From Paenibacillus mesophilus (GTDB taxonomy: Bacteria > Bacillota > Bacilli > Paenibacillales > NBRC-103111): a stretch of DNA of 64,000 nt. Below, one piece after another: positions 33,263 to 42,821 of the stretch (within the stretch, counting starts at the first letter, position 1; each line of letters opens with the position of its first letter). The position numbers and the translations under genes were made by a program. The notes under the pieces are model-generated. The model searched no databases. It saw nothing but the letters and a program-made list of their open reading frames with translations, and was not told the DNA's origin. The stretch covers positions 1 through 64,000 of the forward strand of contig NZ_VCRA01000012.1 of assembly GCF_005938385.1 (NCBI RefSeq), read 5' to 3'.

Positions 33263-34459
33263 TTGAATTCGCAACAGCACTATATATTGGTGGGGCCTGT
33301 TCCACCGCCAGTGGCGGGGCAGTCGCTCGCGTTCCAGATGCTTGTAGAGGAGTTCGAGCAAAGAAATTTGCCGCACCAGATCGTGAATTTATCGGGCAAG
33401 AAGGGCAGTTTTAATGTTTCTGTAGGGAAGAGGGCTCTCCAGTACTTCTGGATATTGCTCGATTATGTACGCAAAACATCCTTCGGCAAAAAAACGGTAT
33501 ACATCACGATAGCACAATCTCTCCAAGGGTTCTGGAGAGATTTTTTTATGATCTGGTATGCCAAATGTTTCGGCCATTCTGTCGTTTGTCATTTGCACGG
33601 CGGGAATTACGGCCACTTTTTCGATCATCAACCCGGCTGGATTCGGCGTCTCATACGGGCAACCTTGCTGAAGGCGGACCATATTTACGTATTGGGGGAA
33701 CGGCTGCGCGGGATGTTCGACTTCGAGCCGCGTCTTGGTCCGAAACTGGATGTCGTCTGCAACGGTCTCCCGTTTATTCTCCCCGATACGATAGGGGCGA
33801 AGAAGCTGCCGAGCAATCCGGATGAACCGGTTGTGATTTTGTATTTATCCAATCTCATTGAATCCAAAGGATATTTGCATGTGCTGGAAGCGATCGATTT
33901 GCTGGTCAAGGACGGGGGACCAAAAGTCAAATGCTTATTTTTCGGCCGCTTCTTAAGCAATGTGGACGATATTCTTGTCCGAAGCGCCGAGCACGGTCGG
34001 GAATTATTCGAAGCTTTCGTGAAAGAACGCGGTTTGGAAGGGATTGTCGAATACAACGGGACGATACAGGGCGAGGAGAAGCTGAAGGTGCTGCAGCAAT
34101 CCCACTTTTTCGTGCTGCCGACACAATATGACAACGAAGGGCAGCCGTTATCCATTATCGAGGCGATGGCATTCGGCAGTGTCGTTATATCCACCGATTA
34201 TCGGGGTATCCCGGAAATGGTAATAGACGGGGACAGCGGGGTTCTCGTGCCGTTTGCCGAACCTGGCGCCATAGCGGATGCGATTAAAGAGTTATGCGGC
34301 GAGCCGGCTCGATATGAGCGAATGAGTCTCAATGCCAAGAAACATTTCAAAGCGAATTTTACTCGCGAAGCCCATTTGGAGAAAATCGTTTCTTTATTGG
34401 AGGGCACTACTGGCAAACGGTTGAATAACCGCCGATACGGGAGGATGACCAATGTTTGA
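33263..34459 (+). CDS. Family 4 glycosyltransferase
   Basis: The product has 398 residues from TTG 33263, chosen because AAGGAGAG lies nine bases upstream; the frame from 33173 overlaps the previous gene without a ribosome site. GT-B features are VGPVPPPVAGQS at the N-terminus, CHLHGGNYGHFF in the N-domain, and EGQPLSIIE (EX7E) followed by AMAFGSVVISTDYRGIPE. It overlaps capE by 8 bp. Confidence 0.87.
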   Translation: MNSQQHYILVGPVPPPVAGQSLAFQMLVEEFEQRNLPHQIVNLSGKKGSFNVSVGKRALQYFWILLDYVRKTSFGKKTVYITIAQSLQGFWRDFFMIWYAKCFGHSVVCHLHGGNYGHFFDHQPGWIRRLIRATLLKADHIYVLGERLRGMFDFEPRLGPKLDVVCNGLPFILPDTIGAKKLPSNPDEPVVILYLSNLIESKGYLHVLEAIDLLVKDGGPKVKCLFFGRFLSNVDDILVRSAEHGRELFEAFVKERGLEGIVEYNGTIQGEEKLKVLQQSHFFVLPTQYDNEGQPLSIIEAMAFGSVVISTDYRGIPEMVIDGDSGVLVPFAEPGAIADAIKELCGEPARYERMSLNAKKHFKANFTREAHLEKIVSLLEGTTGKRLNNRRYGRMTNV

Positions 34460-35483
34460 AAATCGAACGTTATTGATAACCGGTGGAACGGGCTCATTCG
34501 GAAATGCCGTTTTAAAACGGTTTTTGAACACGGGTATAAAAGAAATCAGAGTGTTCAGCAGAGACGAGAAAAAGCAGGAAGATATGCGCATTCAATTAGG
34601 CAGTCCGAAAGTCAAATTTCATATCGGCGATGTGCGGGATTACGAGAGCGTTCTTGCGGCCATGCGCGGAGTCGATTTTGTGTTTCATGCGGCAGCATTG
34701 AAGCAAGTGCCCTCCTGCGAGTTCTATCCGATCGAAGCGGTGCGGACGAATATTATCGGTACTGAGAACGTATTGAACGCCGCAGTGCAAAGCGGTGTGA
34801 AAAAAGCGATATTTTTGAGCACCGACAAAGCGGTGTACCCGATAAATGCGATGGGACAATCCAAGGCGCTTGCAGAGAAGATCATGGTTGCCAAAGCCAG
34901 AACACTGGGCGAAGGCGATACGGTCATTTGCGGTACGCGTTACGGAAACGTAATGGCCTCGCGCGGGTCGGTCATTCCGCTCTTCATCAAACAAATCAAA
35001 GAAAACGTTCCTCTGACGATCACGGATCCGAATATGACGCGTTTTCTGATGTCGTTGGACGATGCCGTCGATCTGGTGCTCTACGCATTCGAAAACGGGG
35101 TGCAGGGAGATATATTCGTCCAGAAAGCACCGGCTTCGACGATCCTCGATTTGGCCGAAGCATTGAAGCAATTGTTCCGGACCGACACTCCGAATAAAGT
35201 TATCGGAACGCGGCATGGAGAGAAATTGTATGAGACTCTTCTGACCCGGGAAGAGTTGGCGAAATCGGTTGACCACGGAGAATATTACCGCATCCCTTCC
35301 GATAATCGCGATTTGAACTACAACAAATACTTCCTTGAAGGCGAGCATGCGGTCTCTTATTTGGAAGATTACAACTCTCACAATACGAAACGGCTGCAAG
35401 TAAAAGAAATCAAACAATTGCTGCTGAAACTGGAATATATACAAGCCGAATTAAAAGAAACGTTACAGGAGTCGCATATTTGA
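34452..35483 (+). CDS. capE: UDP-N-acetylglucosamine 4,6-dehydratase/5-epimerase (CapE/WbjB type)
   Basis: This 343-residue cytoplasmic SDR enzyme begins LLITGGTGSFGNAVLKRFL and has catalytic region STDKAVYPINAMGQSKALAEK with the Met-Lys pair of the family. In S. aureus CapE performs the first step from UDP-GlcNAc toward UDP-N-acetyl-L-fucosamine, and the next two genes supply the following steps, so the pathway assignment is firm. It is distinct from the membrane dehydratase at 26108. Confidence 0.92.
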   Translation: MFENRTLLITGGTGSFGNAVLKRFLNTGIKEIRVFSRDEKKQEDMRIQLGSPKVKFHIGDVRDYESVLAAMRGVDFVFHAAALKQVPSCEFYPIEAVRTNIIGTENVLNAAVQSGVKKAIFLSTDKAVYPINAMGQSKALAEKIMVAKARTLGEGDTVICGTRYGNVMASRGSVIPLFIKQIKENVPLTITDPNMTRFLMSLDDAVDLVLYAFENGVQGDIFVQKAPASTILDLAEALKQLFRTDTPNKVIGTRHGEKLYETLLTREELAKSVDHGEYYRIPSDNRDLNYNKYFLEGEHAVSYLEDYNSHNTKRLQVKEIKQLLLKLEYIQAELKETLQESHI

Positions 35484-35498
35484 ATCGGGAGTGTGGGG

Positions 35499-36620
35499 AT
35501 GATGCCGGTCAACGTGTTGATAACCGGTTCCAACGGCTTCATAGGCAGGCATATGGTGGATCGGCTGCAGAAGCGGGAAGACGTTCGAATCGCGACTTTT
35601 ACCCGGGGAGATGATTTGGAATCGTTGGAGACAAAGGTGAAAGAGGCGGACGTCATCTTTCATCTGGCCGGAGTGAACCGGCCGCAGAACGAGGCGGAGT
35701 TCGAAGAGGTAAACGCCGGCTTGACCGAGTACATGGCTGCCTTGTTGTTGAAACACCGGAGAGCGCCGACGGTTGTCATGAGTTCTTCCATCCAAGCAGA
35801 ATCGCAGAATGCTTACGGAAGAAGCAAGAAGCAAGCCGAGGAGGCCATGCTTGCCTTCGCGTTGGAAAGCGGAGCAAATGTGTGCGTATACCGACTCCCG
35901 AACGTCTTCGGCAAATGGTGCAAGCCCAATTACAACTCGGTGGTGGCGACATATTGCCATAATATCGCAAGAGGTCTGGACATCACGATATCGGACCCGG
36001 AAAAAGGTTTGACGCTGGTGTACATCGATGACGTGATCGATCATTTTATCGACAGGATGGATACGCTGGGCAAGCCAATGTCGCACCCGTATTATTCATT
36101 GGACCGGACGTTCCAGATCAAGCTCGGTGAGCTGGCCGATAAAATTTACCGGATTCGGGACATACGCAAGTCGCACATTCTTCCGGATTTATCGGAACCG
36201 CTCATGAAGTGCTTGTATACGACTTATTTGTCCTATTTGAATAAACAGGATTTTGCTTACAGGCTGGAGATGAAAACGGATCATCGCGGAAGCTTGGCCG
36301 AGGTGATCAAATCGAATCAGTTCGGACAAATATTCATCTCCAAATCACACAAAGGTGTTGTAAGGGGAAACCATTATCATCATACGAAGGTGGAAAAGTT
36401 TTGCGTGATCCAAGGAGAGGCGATCATCCGTTTTCGCCATGTCCATGACGGAGAAGTATTGAATTATCAGGTATCCGGGGAACGGATCGAGGTGGTCGAC
36501 ATCCCGCCGGGGTATACGCATTCTATTGAAAATGTATCGGATGGAGAGTTAACCGTGTTATTTTGGGCGAATGAAATATTCGATCCGCAAGCCCCGGATA
36601 CATACTATTTAGAGGTGTAA
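35499..36620 (+). CDS. capF: CapF-type bifunctional reductase/epimerase for UDP-FucNAc
   Basis: The product has 373 residues. An N-terminal SDR domain (VLITGSNGFIGRHMVDRL; catalytic Y in NAYGRSKKQAEE) is followed, from ~240, by a C-terminal cupin (GNHYHHTKVEKFCVIQGEA with metal-binding His). This two-domain form is characteristic of CapF/WbjC, where the cupin epimerises and the SDR reduces the CapE product. The start is among GTG 35493 and ATG 35499/35502; I prefer 35499 for spacing to CGGGAG. Confidence 0.9.
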   Translation: MMPVNVLITGSNGFIGRHMVDRLQKREDVRIATFTRGDDLESLETKVKEADVIFHLAGVNRPQNEAEFEEVNAGLTEYMAALLLKHRRAPTVVMSSSIQAESQNAYGRSKKQAEEAMLAFALESGANVCVYRLPNVFGKWCKPNYNSVVATYCHNIARGLDITISDPEKGLTLVYIDDVIDHFIDRMDTLGKPMSHPYYSLDRTFQIKLGELADKIYRIRDIRKSHILPDLSEPLMKCLYTTYLSYLNKQDFAYRLEMKTDHRGSLAEVIKSNQFGQIFISKSHKGVVRGNHYHHTKVEKFCVIQGEAIIRFRHVHDGEVLNYQVSGERIEVVDIPPGYTHSIENVSDGELTVLFWANEIFDPQAPDTYYLEV

Positions 36621-36621
36621 C

Positions 36622-37782
36622 ATGAACAAGATGAAAGTGATGACTATTGTCGGCACCAGGCCGGAAATCATCCGGCTTTCCAGGGTAATAAAGGCGTGCG
36701 ATCAATATTTCGACCATATCCTCGTCCACACCGGGCAAAATTGGGACTACACGCTGAACGACATCTTTTTCGAAGAATTCGATTTGCGCAAGCCGGATTA
36801 TTTCCTTGGAGTGGCCGGCACTCATCTAGGCGAGACGATGGGAAATATTATTTCCTCCTCATACGCCATTTTACAAAAAGAGAAACCGGAGGCGCTCCTC
36901 ATTCTTGGCGATACGAACAGCTGCTTGAGCGCCATTGCCGCAAAGAGGCTGAAAATCCCGATTTTCCATATGGAGGCCGGCAATCGTTGCTTCGACCAAA
37001 ACGTGCCGGAGGAAATCAATCGTAAAATCGTGGATCATATAAGCGATATCAATATGCCGTATACGGAGCATAGTCGTCGATATTTACTGAGTGAGGGAAT
37101 CAAAAAGGAGCACATTTTTGTTACAGGCTCACCGATGGCCGAAGTTTTACATCATCATCGGGAAGCTATCGAGCATAGCGATGTGCTGAACGAATTACAA
37201 TTGGAGAGCGGCAAATACATTCTAGTAAGCGCACACCGCGAAGAAAATGTCGATCTTGAGAAAAATTTCGACCGTTTGGTCCATTCTTTAAATGAGGTAG
37301 CGGAGAAGTTCAGATTCCCGGTTATTTATTCCACACATCCGAGAAGTCAGAAGCGGATTGTGGAGCGGGGCATTCGGTTCCATCCGCTCGTACGATCGCT
37401 TAAGCCTTTCGGTTTTTTTGCGTACAACAAGCTGCAAAAGCATTCTTTCTGCGTACTATCGGACAGCGGGACGCTTAGCGAAGAATCGGCCATGCTTCGT
37501 TTCCCGGCCGTGCTTATCCGGACTAGTACGGAACGGCCGGAAGTATTGGATAAAGGAGCTATTGTAATCGGGGGAATCACTTCGGAAGAAGTACTGCGCT
37601 CCGTAAGCATGGCCGTATCCTTGAGGGAGGAGCAGGCAGCTGTCCCTCTTCCAAGCGACTATTACGATTTGAACGTCTCGCTCAAAGTAGTAAAACTGAT
37701 TCAAAGCTACACCCCGATCATTAACAGGATCACGTGGGGCAAGTATGGCGTGGAGTCGGAGCGGAGCGGTGTCTCCCTATGA
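36622..37782 (+). CDS. capG: UDP-N-acetylhexosamine 2-epimerase (CapG/WbjD type)
   Basis: The product has 386 residues with the fold of non-hydrolysing UDP-GlcNAc 2-epimerases: TIVGTRPEIIRLS at the N-terminus, LILGDTNSCLS, HMEAGNRCFDQNVPEEINR, SAHREENVD and SDSGTLSEESA. Following capE and capF by 1 bp, it should be the final 2-epimerase giving UDP-L-FucNAc. It could in principle also serve UDP-ManNAc formation for the WecC-type dehydrogenase. The stop overlaps the next start (ATGA). Confidence 0.88.
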   Translation: MNKMKVMTIVGTRPEIIRLSRVIKACDQYFDHILVHTGQNWDYTLNDIFFEEFDLRKPDYFLGVAGTHLGETMGNIISSSYAILQKEKPEALLILGDTNSCLSAIAAKRLKIPIFHMEAGNRCFDQNVPEEINRKIVDHISDINMPYTEHSRRYLLSEGIKKEHIFVTGSPMAEVLHHHREAIEHSDVLNELQLESGKYILVSAHREENVDLEKNFDRLVHSLNEVAEKFRFPVIYSTHPRSQKRIVERGIRFHPLVRSLKPFGFFAYNKLQKHSFCVLSDSGTLSEESAMLRFPAVLIRTSTERPEVLDKGAIVIGGITSEEVLRSVSMAVSLREEQAAVPLPSDYYDLNVSLKVVKLIQSYTPIINRITWGKYGVESERSGVSL

Positions 37783-38978
37783 ATGTGCTATTTTTGATGA
37801 TCTCGTTTCCGGAAACTGCAGCAGGATCAAATTTGTATACAGATCTTGCGCAGGAATTTCACCGAAACGGACACTGCGTGTGCGTGGCGACGGTATTGGA
37901 GAGCAAATTCGAGCGCGATACTTGTCTGCAGGATGAACAAGGCTTGAATGTGCTTCGCATCAAATGCGGCGATATGTTTAACGTCGGTCTTATAAAAAAG
38001 GGACTGTCGATGATTTCGCTTCCGGGAATATTCATAAGAGCGATCGACACCCACTTCAAAAACATGAAATTCGATTTGGTAGTTTACCCTACACCGCCTA
38101 TCACGTTTGCCTCCGTGGCGAACTATATCAAGAGGCGGGACCGCTGTAAATCATACTTGATTCTTCGTGATATTTTCCCGCAAAACGCCCGGGATTTAGG
38201 AATGATGGCTGGAGGCCCCGTGTTCGCCTACTTTAGAAGGAAAGAAAGAAAATTGTACGCTGTTTCAGACCATATCGGCTGCATGTCGAAGGGTAACGTC
38301 GAGTATGTGCTGAAACATAACCGCGGGCTGCACCAAGGTAAACTGGAATTGCTGCCGAATTGGAAAAAAATAGGTTTATCTATCATCAACCCTGACACTT
38401 CAATTAAAGCAAAGTACGGCTTGGAGAACAAGTTCGTAGCCATATTCGGGGGCAATCTCGGCAAGCCGCAAGAGCTCGGTTTTTTGCTAGAATTGGCTGC
38501 CCTGTACCGAAATCATGATCATATTGCGTTTCTTATTATCGGGGACGGTACCGAAAAACAATGGCTTAAAGAACGGATTCGGGAATTGGCGCTGAGCAAC
38601 GTGCATCTCAAGGAACGAGTCCCCACTTCGGATTACGACGAACTCGTGAGAGCATGCGATGTCGGGCTTATCAACTTGAACCGGCGGTTTACGATACCGA
38701 ACATTCCGTCCAAAACATTATCTTATTTCGAAGCCGGAATTCCGATTTTGGCTGCGGTGGACCCTAATACCGATTACGGAGATATTTTGAAAGAGGCGCA
38801 AGCGGGTCTATGTTCGGTAACGGGCGAGTTGGACAAATACCGGGAAAACTTCGAGAAGCTATATCGAGACAGGGCGTTTCGGCAACGACTCGGGGCCAAT
38901 GGTCGAAAATATTTGGAGCAGCATTGGACGGTCGAGCAAGCCTACAAAACGATTACACGACATTTAGTAAGCATATAA
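37779..38978 (+). CDS. WbuB-like family 4 glycosyltransferase, probable FucNAc transferase
   Basis: The product has 399 residues from ATG 37779, which overlaps the capG stop. An N-terminal FLMISFPETAAGSNLYTDLA, FPQNARDLGMM in the acceptor region and NIPSKTLSYFEAGIPILA near the donor site are seen in WbuB/WbjE-type enzymes. Such genes commonly follow capEFG-type cassettes and transfer L-FucNAc; the specificity here is inferred from that context. Confidence 0.85.
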   Translation: MNVLFLMISFPETAAGSNLYTDLAQEFHRNGHCVCVATVLESKFERDTCLQDEQGLNVLRIKCGDMFNVGLIKKGLSMISLPGIFIRAIDTHFKNMKFDLVVYPTPPITFASVANYIKRRDRCKSYLILRDIFPQNARDLGMMAGGPVFAYFRRKERKLYAVSDHIGCMSKGNVEYVLKHNRGLHQGKLELLPNWKKIGLSIINPDTSIKAKYGLENKFVAIFGGNLGKPQELGFLLELAALYRNHDHIAFLIIGDGTEKQWLKERIRELALSNVHLKERVPTSDYDELVRACDVGLINLNRRFTIPNIPSKTLSYFEAGIPILAAVDPNTDYGDILKEAQAGLCSVTGELDKYRENFEKLYRDRAFRQRLGANGRKYLEQHWTVEQAYKTITRHLVSI

Positions 38979-38997
38979 GTATCGATCTGTCAATTTA

Positions 38998-39012
38998 GAT
39001 ACAAAATGTATC
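38998..39012. promoter_or_regulatory. Perfect XRE-type operator inside the EPS operon
   Basis: GATACAAAATGTATC lies in the 52-bp gap before the WecC-type gene, 8 bp upstream of its GAGGAG ribosome site. I see no convincing -35/-10 pair around it. It may therefore act as an internal roadblock, or with a weak promoter (TATAAG at 38974). Confidence 0.75.
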
Positions 39013-39030
39013 GAGAGAGTGAGGAGAACC

Positions 39031-40320
39031 ATGAACAAAAAAGTGTGCGTAGTGGGACTCGGTTACATCGGATTGCCTACCTCGCTAGTATTTGCAAAAG
39101 CCGGGTTCGAGGTTGTCGGGGTCGATGTCAGCGATTGGGTTGTCCAATCTTTGAATGCGGGAGCCACTCATATTATTGAAAACGGTATAGAGGAAGTTTT
39201 CGAGGAGGTCCGAAACGAATATAAGTTTAAAGCCCAAACGACTCCCGAGAGCGCGGATGCATTCATCATCGCCGTACCGACTCCCGTAAACGAAGACCAT
39301 ACGGCCAATCTGGATTATGTCGTTTCAGCTACGAAATCGATATTGCCCTATTTGAAGGCGGGAAACGTCGTCATCGTCGAATCGACCATCCCACCGCGAA
39401 CTACGGATGATGTTGTCGCTCCTATTCTAGCAGAGGCAGGTTGGCAAGTCGGAAGCGAGATCTACTTGGCCCACTGTCCGGAACGAGTACTTCCAGGCAG
39501 CATTTTTCGGGAGCTGGTGGAGAACAATCGTATCGTTGGAGGATATAACTCCATATCCGCCGATAAAGCCGCCGATTTATACCGGACATTTGTCAAGGGA
39601 GAAATCGTGCTGACTTACTCCACATCGGCCGAGATGGCGAAGTTGATGGAGAATACGTACCGCGATGTCAATATCGCCCTTGCGAATGAGCTTGCCAAAG
39701 CATCGGTCGAGCTAGGTGTAGACGCGTTGGAAGTTATACAACTTGCCAACAAACATCCGCGCGTCAAGCTTCATTCGCCGGGACCCGGCGTAGGCGGTCA
39801 CTGCATAGCGGTCGACCCTTATTTCATAATCGAGAAAGCGCCGTGGGCAACTCCGCTGATGGCTACGGCGCGCGAGATTAACAACTCGATGCCGTCATTC
39901 GTGGTCGAGCAAGTGGAGAAGATCGCCTCTCCATTCCAAGAGCTGCCGGTAGCCGTTTTTGGTTTGACTTATAAAGGGAATGTCGACGACATCCGAGAAA
40001 GTCCCGCTTTGGCCGTCGTTAATCTGCTGAGACAGAGAGGATACCAAGTGATGGCGCACGATCCTCACGTTCATCCGGACCATTGCCCGATAAGGCTATA
40101 TTCCGCACAAGAAGCATTGAATGGTGCGCATTGCCTCGTCGTTCTCGCGGATCACAACGAATTCGCCTTGCTGGACGAGAATTTGCTGCGGAACATGCAT
40201 ACACCGGTCATCTTGGATACGAAAAATTGCCTGAATGTATCCGGAAGCTCGCGGGCTACGGTGTACAACTATGGGAATTTGCACAAAATCGGGCTGTTGG
40301 AGCCGGTGGCAGCTCGTTAA
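39031..40320 (+). CDS. wecC: UDP-N-acetyl-hexosamine 6-dehydrogenase (WecC/CapL-like)
   Basis: The product has 429 residues. NAD-binding VCVVGLGYIGLPTSLVFA is at the N-terminus, and the catalytic cysteine is in GPGVGGHCIAVDPYF (~260). AVFGLTYKGNVDDIRESPA is the C-terminal signature. It oxidises C6 of a UDP-sugar in two NAD-dependent steps, most likely UDP-ManNAc to its uronic acid; UDP-glucose is a possible alternative but the sequence leans to WecC. An operator lies just upstream. The start at ATG 39031 has GAGGAG. Confidence 0.87.
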   Translation: MNKKVCVVGLGYIGLPTSLVFAKAGFEVVGVDVSDWVVQSLNAGATHIIENGIEEVFEEVRNEYKFKAQTTPESADAFIIAVPTPVNEDHTANLDYVVSATKSILPYLKAGNVVIVESTIPPRTTDDVVAPILAEAGWQVGSEIYLAHCPERVLPGSIFRELVENNRIVGGYNSISADKAADLYRTFVKGEIVLTYSTSAEMAKLMENTYRDVNIALANELAKASVELGVDALEVIQLANKHPRVKLHSPGPGVGGHCIAVDPYFIIEKAPWATPLMATAREINNSMPSFVVEQVEKIASPFQELPVAVFGLTYKGNVDDIRESPALAVVNLLRQRGYQVMAHDPHVHPDHCPIRLYSAQEALNGAHCLVVLADHNEFALLDENLLRNMHTPVILDTKNCLNVSGSSRATVYNYGNLHKIGLLEPVAAR

Positions 40321-40340
40321 AGGAGCGTAAGAGGAGAAAT

Positions 40341-40958
40341 ATGAGACTAAAACGATGCTTTGATTTGGTCACTTCATTAATTGCCTTTCTTGTTTTGCTG
40401 CCGATTATGGCAGTCACCGCCATTTTGGTGCGCATCAAGCTGGGCTCGCCCGTTTTGTTTACGCAGGTGAGGCCCGGCTTGCACGCCAAGCCTTTTCGTA
40501 TATACAAGTTCAGGACAATGGCGGACTTGCGCGATAAGGACGGTCAACTGCTGCCGGAGGAGCAGCGAACGGTTCCATTCGGTACTTTCCTTCGACGGTT
40601 CAGCCTTGACGAGCTCCCCCAGCTTTATAATGTCATCAAGGGAGACTTAAGCTTGGTGGGACCGAGACCGCTATTGATGAAATACGTTCCTATCTACAGC
40701 GCCGAGCAAGCTCGCAGACATGAAGTGCGGCCCGGTATAACCGGCTGGGCGCAAATCAACGGAAGAAACAGGCTCACCTGGGAGGAAAAATTCGCGTTGG
40801 ACGTATGGTATGTGGATCATCGATCGTTTCTGTTGGATCTGCTTATCCTATGTAAAACCGTGTTAAAAGTGTTCCGTTCCGAAGATGTCAATCATTCTGG
40901 ACACGTAACCATGCATGAATTCCAGGGGAATTCTCAAAAACGGGCAGTTGAACAGTGA
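40341..40958 (+). CDS. Priming phosphoglycosyl transferase (PglC/EpsL type)
   Basis: This 205-residue monotopic membrane enzyme moves a sugar-1-phosphate from its UDP donor to undecaprenyl phosphate, starting each repeat unit. It has an N-terminal reentrant hydrophobic helix (LVTSLIAFLVLLPIMAVTA), then YKFRTM, LRRFSLDELPQLYNV (catalytic Asp-Glu pair), GPRPLL and RPGITGWAQINGRN. The small single-domain size is that of PglC. With the next two genes the donor is probably UDP-diNAc-bacillosamine. The start at ATG 40341 follows AGAGGAG; the frame from 40083 is an overlap artefact. Confidence 0.92.
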   Translation: MRLKRCFDLVTSLIAFLVLLPIMAVTAILVRIKLGSPVLFTQVRPGLHAKPFRIYKFRTMADLRDKDGQLLPEEQRTVPFGTFLRRFSLDELPQLYNVIKGDLSLVGPRPLLMKYVPIYSAEQARRHEVRPGITGWAQINGRNRLTWEEKFALDVWYVDHRSFLLDLLILCKTVLKVFRSEDVNHSGHVTMHEFQGNSQKRAVEQ

Positions 40959-41623
40959 AAAAAACGAAAAAGGAAATCGTGATCATTGGCGCGGGCGGTC
41001 TGGGTAAAGGAATAGCACAGCTAATAAAAGATATCAACCATTCGACAGATACGTGGGAACTGCTTGGCTTTATGGATGATGATGTAAAGTTGGCGGGCAA
41101 AGCGATAAACGGGTATCCCGTCCTCGGGAAATTGGAATTGCTCGGAGAACAGAGGTATCGAGACGTACATACCATTAGTGCGATCGGAAACTCCGAGGGA
41201 CGAATCCATATCATCCGTAAGGCGCGGGGGATTAATCCGAGCATGCGAACCCCGACTCTCGTTCATCCAACGGCAGTCGTCGGAGACGAGACCAGTATCG
41301 GGGAAGGAACGGCCATAAGCGCCTACACGGTTATTGAAGCGGATAATCGAATCGGCGAGCACGTTTTGGTCCATTTTGGCAGTACAATTGGCCATGATTG
41401 CGAGATTGAAGATTTTTCTACGATATTGCCCGGGGCTAACGTTTCCGGGCGTGTTAGGCTTCGTATCGGCAGTTATCTCGGTACCAATTCCTCCGTACTG
41501 CCGGGAGTCGAAGTAGGTCCATACTCGGTTGTAGGAGCGGGAGCCGTAGTGGTTCGTTCTTTACCAGGGTATTGTACAGCGGTCGGAGTGCCCGCTAAGT
41601 TAATCAAATACGCGAAGAAGTAG
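40955..41623 (+). CDS. PglD/EpsM-type sugar acetyltransferase
   Basis: The product has 222 residues. An N-terminal Rossmann-like UDP-binding part (IVIIGAGGLGKGIAQLI) is followed by a left-handed beta-helix of hexapeptide repeats (VGDETSIGEGTAISAYTVI) containing HFGSTIGHDCEIEDF with the catalytic His, and ends GVPAKLIKYAKK. It acetylates the 4-amino group of UDP-4-amino-sugar. GTG 40955 overlaps the previous stop (GTGA). Confidence 0.9.
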   Translation: MKKTKKEIVIIGAGGLGKGIAQLIKDINHSTDTWELLGFMDDDVKLAGKAINGYPVLGKLELLGEQRYRDVHTISAIGNSEGRIHIIRKARGINPSMRTPTLVHPTAVVGDETSIGEGTAISAYTVIEADNRIGEHVLVHFGSTIGHDCEIEDFSTILPGANVSGRVRLRIGSYLGTNSSVLPGVEVGPYSVVGAGAVVVRSLPGYCTAVGVPAKLIKYAKK

Positions 41624-41651
41624 CAGCGTATTATTCGAGGGAGTGGCTTAC

Positions 41652-42821
41652 ATGACAGCCGGCAACACAAAGGGGAAAATTTATCTTTCCTCGCCGCATA
41701 TGGGCGAGTCGGAGTTGTTATACGTACAAGATGCTTTCGAGACCAATTGGATCGCGCCGCTTGGCCCGCATGTGGAAGGTTTCGAGCGGGAGTTGGCACA
41801 ATATGTCGGTGTTAAGGGGGCGCTGGCATTAAGCTCGGGTACGGCCGCGATCCACCTTGCCTTGAAATATTTGAATGTAGCTGCCGATGATATCGTATTC
41901 TGTTCTACATTGACTTTTGTTGCTACGGCTAATCCAATTTTGTACTTGGGGGCTAAGCCCGTTTTTATCGACAGCGAGCCTGATTCGTGGAATATGTCGC
42001 CGCGGGCTCTGGAACGGGCTCTTCGGAAGGCTGAATCGACAGGTCATCTGCCCAAAGCCGTCATTGTGGTGAATTTGTACGGGCAAAGCGCGGACATGGA
42101 TGAGCTCCTTCGACTTTGCGAGCAATATGACGTGCCTTTACTGGAGGATGCCGCAGAGTCGTTAGGGGCGACTTATAAGGGGCGTGCGAGCGGAACGTTC
42201 GGTAAATTCGGCGTATATTCGTTCAATGGCAACAAAATCATTACTACTTCAGGCGGAGGCATGCTAGTATCGGACGATACGGATGCCTTGGACAAAATCC
42301 GGTTTTGGTCTACACAAGCGAGAGATTCGGCGAAACATTATCAGCATAGCGAGGTCGGTTACAACTACCGTCTCAGCAATGTGCTGGCCGCTATCGGAAG
42401 AGGACAGTTGAAGGTACTGGATGAACGCATAGCGGCTAGACGTAAAATATTCGATACTTATTATGAACGGTTCCGCAATATCCCGGGAATTTCGTTTATG
42501 CCGGAAGCCTCTTTCGGCAAATCGAACCGATGGTTGAGCGCGATGACAATAGATCCGGCAGCTTGCGGCGTTACGGCATCCGAATGTATCGATTTATTGG
42601 CGGAACATAATATCGAGTCTCGTCCGGTATGGAAACCGATGCATCTGCAGCCTTTGTTCCAAGGTTGCGAGTACTATCCACATGAGGAAAATCACAGTGT
42701 CTCGGACTTGTTGTTTCATACCGGTATTTGCCTGCCCTCCGGTTCCAATCTGACTTCGAGCGATCTTGAACGAGTTATCGGTTCATTGGAACAAGGCTTA
42801 AAGAGAGGCATCGGTGTATGA
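41652..42821 (+). CDS. DegT/DnrJ/EryC1/StrS sugar aminotransferase (PglE/EpsN type)
   Basis: This 389-residue PLP enzyme aminates the 4-keto-sugar made by the 26108 dehydratase. The start of the fold is KIYLSSPHMGESEL, SSGTAAIHLAL binds phosphate, EDAAESLGATYKG contains the Asp-Ala and Ser residues of the PLP pocket, and SFNGNKIITTSGGGM holds the Schiff-base Lys. ATG 41652 is spaced well from CGAGGGAG; GTG 41643 is an alternative. It completes the bacillosamine set. Confidence 0.92.
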   Translation: MTAGNTKGKIYLSSPHMGESELLYVQDAFETNWIAPLGPHVEGFERELAQYVGVKGALALSSGTAAIHLALKYLNVAADDIVFCSTLTFVATANPILYLGAKPVFIDSEPDSWNMSPRALERALRKAESTGHLPKAVIVVNLYGQSADMDELLRLCEQYDVPLLEDAAESLGATYKGRASGTFGKFGVYSFNGNKIITTSGGGMLVSDDTDALDKIRFWSTQARDSAKHYQHSEVGYNYRLSNVLAAIGRGQLKVLDERIAARRKIFDTYYERFRNIPGISFMPEASFGKSNRWLSAMTIDPAACGVTASECIDLLAEHNIESRPVWKPMHLQPLFQGCEYYPHEENHSVSDLLFHTGICLPSGSNLTSSDLERVIGSLEQGLKRGIGV

